Positions 8,822 to 17,378 of a stretch of DNA of 59,641 nucleotides are shown here, in pieces. The position numbers and the translations under genes were made by a program. Within the stretch, counting starts at the first letter, position 1; each line of letters begins with the position of its first letter. Source of the DNA: CAYRYU01 sp964428355 (lineage in GTDB: Bacteria > Muiribacteriota > Ozemobacteria > Ozemobacterales > Ozemobacteraceae); assembly GCA_964428355.1 (NCBI GenBank), contig CAYRYU010000041.1:1-59641 (forward strand). The letters are read 5' to 3'. The notes under the pieces were generated by a model, which worked only from the letters and a program-made list of their open reading frames with translations, ran no database searches and was not told the origin of the DNA.

Positions 8822-9238
8822 ATGCTTGAAACTCTTCTACTGGTCTCCTATATCAACCTTCTGACCCTCCTCCCGCTTTTCGGGGGGTATCGGTTGGCTG
8901 AAAACATGGGTGAAATCGGTACACCCAGCACATGGGAATGGGCCCTTTCCTCGCCGGCCGTCCTTTGCGGGGGAGTCGTTCTGGCGGCGACTTTCATCGC
9001 TCTTCGGTTGGCGGAATCTACAGGGTTGCCAGGCCCCGCCCGGCGAGGGGTGCTTTTCAATTCCCTTTTGATGTTTTCCATCTGGGTTCTACCAGACCTT
9101 TCCGGAGCGGAACCCGAGACAAAAAGGGCTTTCATCGACTGGTGGACGGTCAGTGCCGGTGTGGTGCTGCTGGTTTCGAGCCTCCACATCCCTTTCAAGG
9201 CTTTGTGGAAGGCCCTCATACCACCTTCGAAGGACTGA
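8822..9238 (+). CDS. Small membrane protein of unknown function
   Basis: 138 residues with about four hydrophobic stretches (residues 2-22, 43-63, 77-92 and 106-126). A weak GAGA ribosome motif precedes the ATG. No family is recognised. It follows the glycosyltransferase gene by 60 nt and ends before a strong bidirectional terminator. The overlapping minus-strand frame is arginine-rich and has no ribosome site, so this strand is preferred. Confidence 0.55.
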   Translation: MLETLLLVSYINLLTLLPLFGGYRLAENMGEIGTPSTWEWALSSPAVLCGGVVLAATFIALRLAESTGLPGPARRGVLFNSLLMFSIWVLPDLSGAEPETKRAFIDWWTVSAGVVLLVSSLHIPFKALWKALIPPSKD

Positions 9239-9338
9239 CCCGAAAGACGGGCGGGGAGGTTGGGTTCCCCCTTTGCCAAGTTTCTCCTTGAACGAAATCC
9301 TGAGTCAGGAGAAAAGGAATGGAGGATGCGCATCTCGC

Positions 9339-9370
9339 AAAAAGGGCACGGAAATTTCCGTGCCCTTTTT
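9339..9370. terminator. Strong bidirectional terminator
   Basis: A perfect 32-bp palindrome: AAAAAGGGCACGGAAA at 9339-9354 and its exact complement at 9355-9370. It has A- and T-tracts on the outside, so it can act for the convergent membrane-protein gene and for nrdG. Confidence 0.85.
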
Positions 9371-9384
9371 CGACGATCAGAAGA

Positions 9385-10101
9385 TCAGGTCAGGGTTTCC
9401 CCACGAATTTCGAATTCCTGGAATTTTTCCCTGAGGAAGCGCATCGTCCTTGCCGCAGCCATTGGTTTCGAAGAAGTTTTCAGTGTCGGATCGAGGGTCT
9501 TTCCCTGAATGAATTTCTGAAGAACAAATCTTCGTGCACCGATCCCGAGGAGGAACTCCGCCATTTCCATGATTTCCTCGTCATCGTGGAAGGAGGGATG
9601 GATCGTGGTGCGGAATTCACACTTCACCCCGCTCTCGACCAGCTTTCGAGCGCTTTCTACAGCCGGTTCCGAATTCTCCGCCCCGGTAACCCGCCGGTAT
9701 TTCCTGGGTGCACATTTGAGGTCCATGGCTACGAAGGAAACATCATTGTTCTCGAGAAGCTCGGTCAAGGTGGCGGGGAAAAAGCCGTTCGTGTGTATCC
9801 CGACTTCGAACCCAAGCCGGCGGGTCTCTTTGATGGCGTTCAGCAAAGAGTGTTGAAGGGTTGGTTCTCCTCCGCTGAAAACCACTCCATCCAGGAAACC
9901 CCGCCGTTGCTCCAGGAAGGATCTGACTTCATTCCAGGGGATGTCGCCCGGGGATTCGGTTTCAAGGAGGGTTGGATTGTGGCAATAGGAACACCGGAGA
10001 TTGCATCCCTTCAGGAAAACGACCGAAGCGAGTCTCCCCGGGAAATCGATCAGTGTAAGAGGTTGGATCCCCCCGATCCGGGGGTAGCGTTTGTCGTTCA
10101 T
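9385..10101 (-). CDS. nrdG: Anaerobic ribonucleotide reductase activase (radical SAM)
   Basis: 238 residues. The radical-SAM cluster motif CNLRCSYC (C-x3-C-x2-C) lies at about residues 34-41, followed by the SAM-contact region VVFSGGEPTLQ. The enzyme uses a 4Fe-4S cluster and SAM to generate the glycyl radical on NrdD. Its length fits the longer NrdG2-type activases rather than the 154-residue E. coli form. It starts 3 nt after the nrdD stop, so the two are surely co-expressed. A terminator follows its stop. Confidence 0.92.
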   Translation of the reverse strand: MNDKRYPRIGGIQPLTLIDFPGRLASVVFLKGCNLRCSYCHNPTLLETESPGDIPWNEVRSFLEQRRGFLDGVVFSGGEPTLQHSLLNAIKETRRLGFEVGIHTNGFFPATLTELLENNDVSFVAMDLKCAPRKYRRVTGAENSEPAVESARKLVESGVKCEFRTTIHPSFHDDEEIMEMAEFLLGIGARRFVLQKFIQGKTLDPTLKTSSKPMAAARTMRFLREKFQEFEIRGETLT

Positions 10102-10104
10102 CTG

Positions 10105-12300
10105 TCAGACGATCTGACGCACCAACTCCTGGGTCTTCAGAACGTTCCGGTCCTTGAACTCGCTTTTCTTCCCGGCATTGAACTGGGAAACCGGCCGATA
10201 GTATCCCATGACGCGGGTCCAGATTTCGCAAACCTGGCGGGCTTCCGCCGGGATCTCGATCGTTTCGGGAATCGGGGCAGGCGGTTCCTGTGCGGCCAAT
10301 TGGGCTTTCACCCGGTTCACGGCTTCTGAATCACAGGTGGGGCAGAAGTTGTGTTCGCCGGCGAGGTAGCCGTGTTTCGGACAAACCGAGAAGGTAGGGG
10401 TCACGGTTATGTATGGGAGGCGGAAGTTCGTGAGCGCTTTTTTGACCAGTCGTTTGCACGACTCGGAATCCGGGATCCGTTCTCCGACATACAGATGAAG
10501 GACCGTCCCACCTGTGTAGAAATGTTGGAGTTTCTCCTGATGGTGCATGATTTCGAAGAGGTCACCAGGAAACCCGACCGGAAGCTGGGTCGAGTTGGTG
10601 TAATAGGTTCCTGCGGGAGGACCGGCCTGGATGATGTCATTGAATCTTTTCTTGTCTTCCCTGGCGAAGCGATGGGTGGCTCCTTCAGCGGGAGTGGCCT
10701 CGAGGTTGTAGAGGTGCCCCGTCTGGACCTGGAAGTGGACTATCTGTTCGCGGAGGACTCCCATGAGATTCTGCGCGAACGAGATTCCCTCGGGGGTGGT
10801 GATATCCTGGGAATCCGAGAAGAAGTTCCGGATGCACTCGTTCATCCCGTTGATTCCGATCGTCGAAAAATGGTTCCTCAAGGTTCCGAGATAGCGTTTG
10901 GTGTAGGGAAACAGTCCGCCGTCGATAAGGCGGCTGATGATTTTCCGCTTGATCTCGAGGCTCTTCGAAGCAAGGTCGAAAAGTTCCTTCAGGCGGGCGT
11001 TCAACCCCGGGAGATTGCCCTTGAACATGTAACCCAACCGGGCCAGGTTGATGGTAACCACGCCGATGGAACCGGTCTGTTCGGCAGATCCGAAAAGGCC
11101 ATTTCCGCGTTTCAAAAGCTCCCTGAGGTCGAGTTGGAGGCGACAGCACATAGACCGGACCATGTTGGGTTGGAGGTCGGAGTTGACGAAATTCTGGAAG
11201 TAGGGAAGCCCATACTTCGCGGTCATTTCGAAAAGGGCGGAACAGTTCGGGTGCTCCCAGTCGAAATCCTTGGTGATGTTGTAGGTCGGAATCGGGAACG
11301 TGAATGCACGGCCCATCCGGTCACCAAGGCACATGACTTCGATGAATGCCTTGTTTATCAGGTCCATTTCCGGTTGGACATCGGAATAGGTGAAATCCAC
11401 CGGTGAACCACCAACAAGGGGTACCTGGGTTCTCAGGTCTTCCGGGCAGTTCCAATCGAAAGTCAGGTTCGTGAATGGGGTCTGGGTTCCCCATCTTGAT
11501 GGGACGTTGAGATTGTAAACGAACTCCTGAACGCCTTGGAAGACTTCCTTGTAGGAGAGTTTGTCCATACGTACAAAAGGAGCGAGATAAGTGTCGAAAG
11601 AACTGAATGCCTGTGCACCTGCCCATTCGTTTTGGAGGGTTCCGAGGAAGTTGACCATTTGTCCAAGGGCGCTGGAAAAGTGCTTGGGGGGTTGGGCCTC
11701 CACCTTTCCGGGAACACCGTTGAAGCCTTCCTGGAGGAGATTCCTTAGGGACCATCCGGCGCAGTACCCCGAGAGCATATCGAGATCGTGGATGTGGAAA
11801 TCGCCCTGTCGATGGGCCTCTCCGATTTCCGGTGTGTAGACGTGGGAAAGCCAGTAGTTGGCCACGACTTTTCCCGAGACGTTCAGGATCAGCCCACCCA
11901 GTGAGTATCCCTGATTGGCGTTCGCATGGATCCGCCAATCCTGGTGACCGAGATACTCGTTGATGGACCCGATGACGTCCACGAAGGTGCGCTTCCCCTC
12001 ACGCATCTGCTTGTGCTGTTCGCGGTAAAGAATGTAGGATCTGTTCGTGGCGAAGTAATTGTTCGCGATGAGGATGTGCTCCACCACATCCTGGATCTCT
12101 TCAATATTGGGATTCCCTGTATGGTGCCTATGGGCAAGGATGTTTACTACCTGGGCTGCCATTCTCTTCGCTTCGACCGCCCCGAATTCGTTCGTGGCCC
12201 TTCCGGCCCTCTCCATGGCGGAAAAGATCTTCTCCGCATCGAATTTCCTGAGGGTTCCGCCTCGGCTCTCGACCCACTGCAGCTCACGCCCTTGTTTCAT
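10105..12300 (-). CDS. nrdD: Anaerobic (class III) ribonucleoside-triphosphate reductase
   Basis: 731 residues. The N-terminal 100 residues form an ATP-cone allosteric domain (RKFDAEKIFSAMERAGRAT). The large glycyl-radical barrel follows. Near the C-terminus a zinc-type site has CPKH and, 14 residues further on, CPTC. The glycyl radical site is RVMGYYRP, with G699 as the radical residue. The tail FNAGKKSEF resembles the Thermotoga-type enzyme rather than the formate-using E. coli enzyme. It reduces NTPs to dNTPs under anoxia. GGAGG lies upstream of the ATG. The 300-nt upstream region holds candidate regulatory structures. Confidence 0.95.
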   Translation of the reverse strand: MKQGRELQWVESRGGTLRKFDAEKIFSAMERAGRATNEFGAVEAKRMAAQVVNILAHRHHTGNPNIEEIQDVVEHILIANNYFATNRSYILYREQHKQMREGKRTFVDVIGSINEYLGHQDWRIHANANQGYSLGGLILNVSGKVVANYWLSHVYTPEIGEAHRQGDFHIHDLDMLSGYCAGWSLRNLLQEGFNGVPGKVEAQPPKHFSSALGQMVNFLGTLQNEWAGAQAFSSFDTYLAPFVRMDKLSYKEVFQGVQEFVYNLNVPSRWGTQTPFTNLTFDWNCPEDLRTQVPLVGGSPVDFTYSDVQPEMDLINKAFIEVMCLGDRMGRAFTFPIPTYNITKDFDWEHPNCSALFEMTAKYGLPYFQNFVNSDLQPNMVRSMCCRLQLDLRELLKRGNGLFGSAEQTGSIGVVTINLARLGYMFKGNLPGLNARLKELFDLASKSLEIKRKIISRLIDGGLFPYTKRYLGTLRNHFSTIGINGMNECIRNFFSDSQDITTPEGISFAQNLMGVLREQIVHFQVQTGHLYNLEATPAEGATHRFAREDKKRFNDIIQAGPPAGTYYTNSTQLPVGFPGDLFEIMHHQEKLQHFYTGGTVLHLYVGERIPDSESCKRLVKKALTNFRLPYITVTPTFSVCPKHGYLAGEHNFCPTCDSEAVNRVKAQLAAQEPPAPIPETIEIPAEARQVCEIWTRVMGYYRPVSQFNAGKKSEFKDRNVLKTQELVRQIV

Positions 12301-12385
12301 CCGTCTCCTCCACGTGCATATATTTCAACCCCAATAGCTCAAGCAGACGGTGCAAAATCCGCCGGCGAATTGGGGGGTATAGCTC

Positions 12386-12422
12386 TCACGTTTTTGACCT
12401 TTTTTCCCCAAGGTCGTCGTGA
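12386..12422 (-). promoter_or_regulatory. Leader hairpin of the nrdD transcript
   Basis: On the nrdD strand, TCACG pairs with CGTGA and, inside it, GACCTT pairs with AAGGTC around a GGGGAAAA loop. No T-tract follows, so it is not a classical terminator. It may be a leader structure or a protein-binding site. Its function is unknown. Confidence 0.35.
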
Positions 12423-12433
12423 AAGTGGGATGA

Positions 12434-12462
12434 CAGTACAACTAAAATGTACCGAAGTCAAT
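12434..12462 (-). promoter_or_regulatory. Candidate nrdDG promoter with an overlapping inverted repeat
   Basis: On the minus strand, TTGACT, 17 nt and TACTGT resemble -35 and -10 elements. The spacer region contains the inverted repeat GTACA-N7-TGTAC (plus-strand 12436-12440 and 12448-12452), an operator-like arrangement. It does not match the NrdR box consensus as I know it. Confidence 0.35.
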
Positions 12463-12598
12463 GGGGAAAATTTCCTCTTTTTCGCAACCGGAGAAAAGCC
12501 GCGCCAGGAAAGGATTGCGGGGGAAAATTCTGCTGCCCGGGCGGGGTCGGAAGGGTACCCGGAAATGTCAAGAAAATTGTGAGGGCACCCAGAATTTT

Positions 12599-13387
12599 TC
12601 ACCTGAAGATGAAAGCCGAAAGGACCCCGAACAGGATACCGATCACAGCCGCCAGGTTCTTTATGGACTGGAGTTCCCGACCTGCGGCCTGATGCACGAG
12701 TTTTTCGAGTTCCTCGTCCGAAAATGACGACAACCGCTCGAAAACGATCGTTTTGACATCCAACGCCCCGACAGCCGTCCCCACCATTTTGCCGGCCATC
12801 TCCTCGACCTTCATGGAAACCTTGTGGTCGTCCTTGCGCATGTCACCGGCGAAGCTCCTGATCGCCTTCTGGATCGAACTGCGGGACTTCTCGGAGCGGC
12901 AGGCCTTGTCGACCGCTTCGTCAATGACCCTCCAGATCATGTTGAAGATGTTGTCGAACGAGAAACCGATCGATTTCGTGAAAGGAACCATTGCGGTTCC
13001 CTCGATGTCCGATTTCAGGCCCTGTTTCGAATGCAGGAAATCCTTCACAGCCTGGGAAACGCCCTGAACCAGCAGGTCCATGAACTCACGGTCCTCCGCC
13101 AGGTCTTCGATGTGGTCGGGCAGGGCGGTCCGGATAAGTTTGGGCAAGCCCTGTTTCTTTGCGGCTTCCTCGAGGATCTCGGGTTTCAGCAGTTTGGCCG
13201 AGACCGCATCGGCGATCGCCCGTTCGAAGGTGCCGCGGGAGGATGGCAGCAGCCCGGGAGTGAAGGGGATGTGAAACTTCCCGATGAACTTGGGGGCTCT
13301 TGGATAAAACAGCATCCAAACCGCCAACCAGGCCGCGAAATACCCGTGGAGGACCGCAAATAGAACCAACCCAAAATGGTGCCACAT
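12599..13387 (-). CDS. DUF445 family membrane-anchored protein
   Basis: 262 residues. The N-terminal segment LHGYFAAWLAVWMLFYP matches the conserved opening of DUF445 proteins such as YheB, and FIPFTPG-like text (HIPFTPGLLP) follows. A central helical region is capped by a C-terminal hydrophobic segment, IKNLAAVIGILFGVLSAFIF. The fold suggests two membrane anchors with a helical domain between them. Function is unknown; B. subtilis YheB has been linked to spores. Members are often near 380 residues, so this one is short. A TTGCAT-N17-TATCAT promoter candidate lies upstream within 13388-13445. Confidence 0.8.
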   Translation of the reverse strand: MWHHFGLVLFAVLHGYFAAWLAVWMLFYPRAPKFIGKFHIPFTPGLLPSSRGTFERAIADAVSAKLLKPEILEEAAKKQGLPKLIRTALPDHIEDLAEDREFMDLLVQGVSQAVKDFLHSKQGLKSDIEGTAMVPFTKSIGFSFDNIFNMIWRVIDEAVDKACRSEKSRSSIQKAIRSFAGDMRKDDHKVSMKVEEMAGKMVGTAVGALDVKTIVFERLSSFSDEELEKLVHQAAGRELQSIKNLAAVIGILFGVLSAFIFR

Positions 13388-13443
13388 GACGATCGGAACC
13401 TTTCTGGGGATGATGATACCGGACTACCGCCGGGGATGCAATG

Positions 13444-13472
13444 TTGAGAAACCGGGCATTTTTTTGTATCAT
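13444..13472 (+). promoter_or_regulatory. Promoter for the aconitase-family dehydratase operon
   Basis: TTGAGA at 13444-13449, a 17-nt spacer and TATCAT at 13467-13472. Both hexamers match consensus at 5 of 6 positions. The start codon is 40 nt downstream. Confidence 0.65.
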
Positions 13473-13511
13473 TTGAGCGCTTCAAAAATTCATGAGCAAG
13501 GAAGGGAAACG

Positions 13512-14762
13512 ATGGGCCAGACAATCATCGAAAAGATCATAGCCAGCCATTCCAAGGATCCCGTTCAACCCGGCGGAATCGTCTGGATGAACCTGGATGT
13601 ACGCTCTGCCAGGGATTTCGGGGGAGCGAACGTGGTGAAGAACTTCAATGCGAATTACCCGGGTCAGAAGGTCGCCGACCAGGCAAGAACATGTTTCACG
13701 TTCGACTGCGTCGTTCCGGCGAACAACATCCCTTATGCAAACAACCAGCACATCTGCCGCAAATTCGCCCGTGACCAGAATTTGAGAGTTTTCGATGTCG
13801 ACCAGGGGATCGGGTCGCACATCAACATCGAGCAGGGGCAGGCGGTTCCTTTCGCAACCATCGTCGGAACCGACAGCCACCTCAACATCCTCGGTGCGGT
13901 GGGCGCTTTTGGCCAGGGAATGGGAGACCAGGACATCGCCTTCACCTTCAAGACCGGAAGGACGTGGTTCGAAGTTCCTCACTCGATGAAGGTCGTCGTC
14001 AAGGGAAGTTACTCCTTTCCCACCTCGGCCAAGGACCTTACCTTGAAGATGCTGGAAGTCCTGGGCTCAAACGGTGCCTTGGGGCTCTCGATGGAGTATT
14101 CCGGTGAAGCGGTCGATGCCCTCGATCTTGCCGGAAGGATCACCCTCGCAAGCATGGCAACCGAGATGGGGGCGATCATCTCCTTCATCCCTCCGAATCG
14201 GAAAATCCTGGAGGAACTTTCTTCTGCCGCAGGGAAACCCATCTCCGGCATTTCGGCCGACCCCGATGCCAAATACGTCAAGACGATCGAAGTCGATGTC
14301 AACGGCCTCGAGCCATTGGTTGCCTGCCCATACTCCCCATCCAACGTGAAGAAGGTCAAAGACGTCCAGGGCCGCCGGGTCGATTCGGTCTTCATCGGAT
14401 CCTGCACCAATGGCCGGTTCGAAGATTTCGAGGCCGCTGCCAGGCTCCTGAAGGGGCGGAAGATCGCCAGCCACGTCATGGCGAAAGCAGTTCCCGCCAC
14501 CAAGCAGGTTTTTCAGCGGATGCTCGATTCAGGCGTGCTGAAAGCACTTTTCGAATCGGGATTCATCATCAGCAATCCCGGATGTGGAGGCTGCGCCTCG
14601 GGCCAGATCGGCATGACCGGCAAGGATGAAGTACAGGTCGGAACCAGCAACAGGAATTTCAAGGGAAAACAGGGTGACGGGGACACCTATCTCGCCAGCC
14701 CACTCACTGCCGCCGCGTCAGCCCTGACCGGGAAGATCACCGATCCCCGGGATGTCCTCTGA
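13512..14762 (+). CDS. Aconitase-family hydro-lyase, large subunit (LeuC/HacA-like)
   Basis: 416 residues, the length of archaeal-type isopropylmalate/homoaconitate dehydratase large subunits. The three cysteines that hold the 4Fe-4S cluster are C298 (GSCTNGRFED), C358 and C361 (CGGCASG). The signature GTDSHLNILGAVGAFGQGMGD is present. Together with the small subunit encoded 20 nt downstream it would isomerise or dehydrate a 2- or 3-hydroxy acid. No leuA or leuB is nearby, so leucine synthesis is only one option. AAGGAAGGG precedes the ATG. Confidence 0.88.
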   Translation: MGQTIIEKIIASHSKDPVQPGGIVWMNLDVRSARDFGGANVVKNFNANYPGQKVADQARTCFTFDCVVPANNIPYANNQHICRKFARDQNLRVFDVDQGIGSHINIEQGQAVPFATIVGTDSHLNILGAVGAFGQGMGDQDIAFTFKTGRTWFEVPHSMKVVVKGSYSFPTSAKDLTLKMLEVLGSNGALGLSMEYSGEAVDALDLAGRITLASMATEMGAIISFIPPNRKILEELSSAAGKPISGISADPDAKYVKTIEVDVNGLEPLVACPYSPSNVKKVKDVQGRRVDSVFIGSCTNGRFEDFEAAARLLKGRKIASHVMAKAVPATKQVFQRMLDSGVLKALFESGFIISNPGCGGCASGQIGMTGKDEVQVGTSNRNFKGKQGDGDTYLASPLTAAASALTGKITDPRDVL

Positions 14763-14782
14763 ACTCAAAAAGGAATGAAAAG

Positions 14783-15334
14783 ATGACGACGAAACCAACC
14801 ACTCTCAAAGGCCGGGTTTGGCTGATCACGGACGCCGAAAACCGACTGGTGGACGATATCGACACCGACATGATCTTCCACAACGCGCACCTCGCAATCA
14901 CGGATATAAACAAAATGGGGCCACTTGCGTTTGGCAACCTCCAAGGCTGGGAGGATTTCCCCAAGAAAGCCGGCAAGGGTGACATCATGATCGTGGGGAA
15001 AAATTTCGGGGCGGGCAGTTCCAGGCAACAGGCGGTTGACTGCTTCATCTCCCTGGGAATCCAGGCCATCCTTGCCGAGTCCTTCGGCGCCATCTACAAA
15101 AGGAACGCGATCAATACCGGCCTTCCGATTCTCTCGAAGGAAGCATTGACCGGGGGGGCCGGAAATCCCCTTTTCGGAAACGGCGATATCGTCGAGATCG
15201 ACCTGGAGAACAGCCGGGTCAAGAACCTCACGAGGGAAAAAACGATCTCCATGGACCCCTTCAGCAAGGTGCAGATGGATATCTATCAGGCGGGGGGCCT
15301 GTTTGCCTTCGGAAAGACCCTGGCAATGGGCTGA
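14783..15334 (+). CDS. Aconitase-family hydro-lyase, small subunit (LeuD/HacB-like)
   Basis: 183 residues. Swivelling-domain motifs are present: DDIDTDMIF near the N-terminus, then KNFGAGSSRQQAVDC and ESFGAIYKRNAINTGLP. The substrate-specificity loop after the DTD motif reads AHLAITD. Isopropylmalate isomerases normally have YLRT here, so the substrate may not be isopropylmalate. The gene is the second of a two-gene operon and is followed by a terminator. Homoaconitate, 2,3-dimethylmalate or another malate derivative is possible (inference). Confidence 0.87.
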   Translation: MTTKPTTLKGRVWLITDAENRLVDDIDTDMIFHNAHLAITDINKMGPLAFGNLQGWEDFPKKAGKGDIMIVGKNFGAGSSRQQAVDCFISLGIQAILAESFGAIYKRNAINTGLPILSKEALTGGAGNPLFGNGDIVEIDLENSRVKNLTREKTISMDPFSKVQMDIYQAGGLFAFGKTLAMG

Positions 15335-15356
15335 TACTTGGGGTTGATCCCGGAAG

Positions 15357-15384
15357 AAAAGCGGTCCGATGTGACCGCTTTTTT
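15357..15384 (+). terminator. Rho-independent terminator after the dehydratase operon
   Basis: AAAAGCGGTC (15357-15366), a 6-nt loop, then GACCGCTTTT (15373-15382) and further T residues. It is a 10-bp stem with a U-tract. Confidence 0.8.
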
Positions 15385-15395
15385 CTTTTTGTACA

Positions 15396-15425
15396 TTGGT
15401 TAATCCGAAAAGTCTGTGGTATAAT
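15396..15425 (+). promoter_or_regulatory. Promoter for the STAS-like/HDOD gene
   Basis: TTGGTT at 15396-15401, an 18-nt spacer and a perfect TATAAT at 15420-15425, 37 nt before the ATG and just after the preceding terminator. Confidence 0.65.
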
Positions 15426-15462
15426 CCGTCCACAAACCATCCTCAAAAACAGGGAAGAGAGA

Positions 15463-16593
15463 ATGGCTTCTTACCGGTTCGAAACATTGCAGGGCGGAAT
15501 CCTGATGATGACCATCGAGGGCGAAGTGGGGGGGCTCGACAACCCGCTCTTTTCCGCCATGTCCAATCTTTCCAAGCAACACCACCACGTTCTTCTGAAC
15601 CTCTCGAACCTCAAGACGGCGGGAAAGAAATTCTACGAACTCCTGACCGACCTTTCGGCAAGAACGAAGATGAAGATCATCGCGACCGAGCAGGAAATCG
15701 TCAAGGAGTGCACTGCAGCCGGGTTCCCGACCTTCCCATCGCAGAAGAGCGCCTCCCTTTCCTACGCCGGAGACGAAACGATCAACCTTCTCCTGAGCCG
15801 TCTGCGGGATGTTCCCATCATGAACACCGAGGCCTACAACCTGATCTATTACATGACCCGGCCGGAAGCAACCTTCGCCAAGCTCGAGGAAATGATTCGC
15901 GACAATTCCGGGCTTTGCAGCCAGATCTTTCGAATCGCCAATTCGAGTTACTTCCACAGGGTAACCAGGGCCGAAACTCTCAGCCAGGCAATGGTAACCC
16001 TGGGATTCACCAACCTCCGGCAGCTGTTTACCTACAACTTCTACACCAGCGTCGGAGGCCTCTTCAAGAGCCAGGCCCACTCCATCAACCACGGCCGGAA
16101 ATGCGCCCTGCTGGCTGAATTCATATGCAAAGGCGCGGAAGCCCCCCCTGAGGAATGCACCCGGGTCCGCCTTGCAGGGCTCATGCATGATGTTGGAAAG
16201 ATGGCCCTGGCATTCTTCTTCCCCCATCAGTATGAAAAGGTAACCGAGATGGTGGAGCGGGAAGGAAAGCCCTACTACTTCTGCGAACTCATGGTTTTCG
16301 GAACGGAGCATCAGGCGGTTGGAAGTCTGCTTGCGAACCGATGGAACTTCCCGACTTATCTATCGAATATCATCGGGGACCACCACTTCCTCCAAGGCGA
16401 CAAGTGGAACGTCATGACCCTTCCGATTTTCGTGGCAAGCAACTTCCTTGACGAAAAAGAGGGAAAGCCTTTCGAACCCTACTATCACCGCCTCGAAGGC
16501 TACTTCTTCCTCAAAAAGAAGGAACTTCCCTGGGAAAACGTCGAAGCCGATTTCGAAAAGCACCTTGCGGAACACGAAGACATCTTCGTCTGA
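15463..16593 (+). CDS. STAS-like domain fused to HDOD
   Basis: 376 residues. The first 105 residues follow a STAS-like pattern: GGILMMTIEGEVGG, then VLLNLSNLKTAG. An HDOD domain follows, with RDVPIMNTEAYNL at its start, the HD motif GLMHDVGKMA and GDHHFL. HDOD proteins usually act as signalling scaffolds in motility and second-messenger pathways. The STAS region has a Thr (in KTAG) near the usual phospho-acceptor site, but it is about three residues shorter than canonical STAS, so phosphorylation is uncertain. A strong ribosome site, GGAAGAGAG, precedes the ATG. Chemotaxis-like genes lie just beyond, on the other strand. Confidence 0.8.
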   Translation: MASYRFETLQGGILMMTIEGEVGGLDNPLFSAMSNLSKQHHHVLLNLSNLKTAGKKFYELLTDLSARTKMKIIATEQEIVKECTAAGFPTFPSQKSASLSYAGDETINLLLSRLRDVPIMNTEAYNLIYYMTRPEATFAKLEEMIRDNSGLCSQIFRIANSSYFHRVTRAETLSQAMVTLGFTNLRQLFTYNFYTSVGGLFKSQAHSINHGRKCALLAEFICKGAEAPPEECTRVRLAGLMHDVGKMALAFFFPHQYEKVTEMVEREGKPYYFCELMVFGTEHQAVGSLLANRWNFPTYLSNIIGDHHFLQGDKWNVMTLPIFVASNFLDEKEGKPFEPYYHRLEGYFFLKKKELPWENVEADFEKHLAEHEDIFV

Positions 16594-16825
16594 ACCCGAA
16601 CCCGGGCCGTAGAACCTCGCCCGGCAACCGATACCCAAAACCCCCTTGCCCCGAAAAGGCCCTATCGCTCAGGGATGGCTGGTTGGCGTGGGCGGGTTTG
16701 CGCAGGCCTGGTCATGATGACCCAGATAGCATCCGCGATCCGAGGGTCCGCAGGTGCGAGGAAACACTGAAGCTGCCTTCAGGAAGGGGTGGTAAGCAGT
16801 CAGGGATGAGTCGGAACGCGCGCCG
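16594..16825. other. Convergent intergenic region with no gene seen
   Basis: 232 nt between the HDOD gene and the CheX-like gene. I compared it by eye with c-di-GMP, SRP, RNase P and 6S RNA signatures and found no convincing match. Several short GC-rich inverted repeats are present but none has a clear U-tract. Confidence 0.4.
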
Positions 16826-17314
16826 TCAGGTCGACGGTTTGCTTGCATCAACCCGGACCATGATCATGATCCGGATGGGGCCCCAGTCTGAGGAAAAATC
16901 TGCCGCGAACATCGGTGTCTTGGGAACGAATCCGATTTCCACCATCTTTCCCCGGACGATCGAGGGAACCGAAAGGTCACATGTGTACCCTTGCTCGAGG
17001 AGGTTCGCGAGCGCTTTCCCGCCGACCATGTTGACCATCTCGCACACACCGCTTTCGGCGAGTTCGTTGAACTCCTCCACGGGTACTCCCATCAGGATCG
17101 CACTGGCAAAACCCTTTGCGATCTTCTCGTTCAGGGAAATCACCAGTTGCCCTTTGAGGGATCCGGTGAAGCCAAGAAGGGTGGCCACATCAGCGTTGAA
17201 CTTGTGGCCTTCCTCATAGAACTGGACCCTTTCCTTTTTGAGCTCGAGGTTCGCCACCTCCCGGAAGACTTGAAAAACAGCGTCTATAAAAGAATTGAGT
17301 AGCTTGACGTCCAT
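16826..17314 (-). CDS. cheX: CheX/CheC-like chemotaxis phosphatase
   Basis: 162 residues, the standard CheX length. The catalytic motif S-x3-E-x2-N is present in ESGVCEMVNMVGGKA, with the expected Pro 22 residues further on (DLSVP). CheX dephosphorylates CheY-P in the cytoplasm. A CheY-like gene lies immediately upstream on the same strand (64-nt gap), an obvious partner. No CheA or receptor is in the window. Confidence 0.85.
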   Translation of the reverse strand: MDVKLLNSFIDAVFQVFREVANLELKKERVQFYEEGHKFNADVATLLGFTGSLKGQLVISLNEKIAKGFASAILMGVPVEEFNELAESGVCEMVNMVGGKALANLLEQGYTCDLSVPSIVRGKMVEIGFVPKTPMFAADFSSDWGPIRIMIMVRVDASKPST

Positions 17315-17378
17315 TCGTGCATTCCTCTTTCCCGTTCAGCGCAGAAATCCCGTTGTCCGAAACGCCGCGCGACCCGGT

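Noticed and set aside
8848..9333. A minus-strand frame of 161 codons opposite the small membrane protein
   Set aside because: Arg/Ser-rich composition, no ribosome site, and the terminator at 9339 lies right at its start.
12339..12602. An 87-codon minus-strand frame between the DUF445 gene and nrdD
   Set aside because: It needs a GTG overlapping the DUF445 stop, has no clear ribosome site and covers the likely nrdD promoter and leader hairpin.
16594..16825. A possible structured RNA or riboswitch in the HDOD/cheX convergent gap
   Set aside because: By-eye comparison with c-di-GMP, SRP, RNase P and 6S signatures showed no match, and the region lies downstream of both genes. An Infernal/Rfam scan would settle it.
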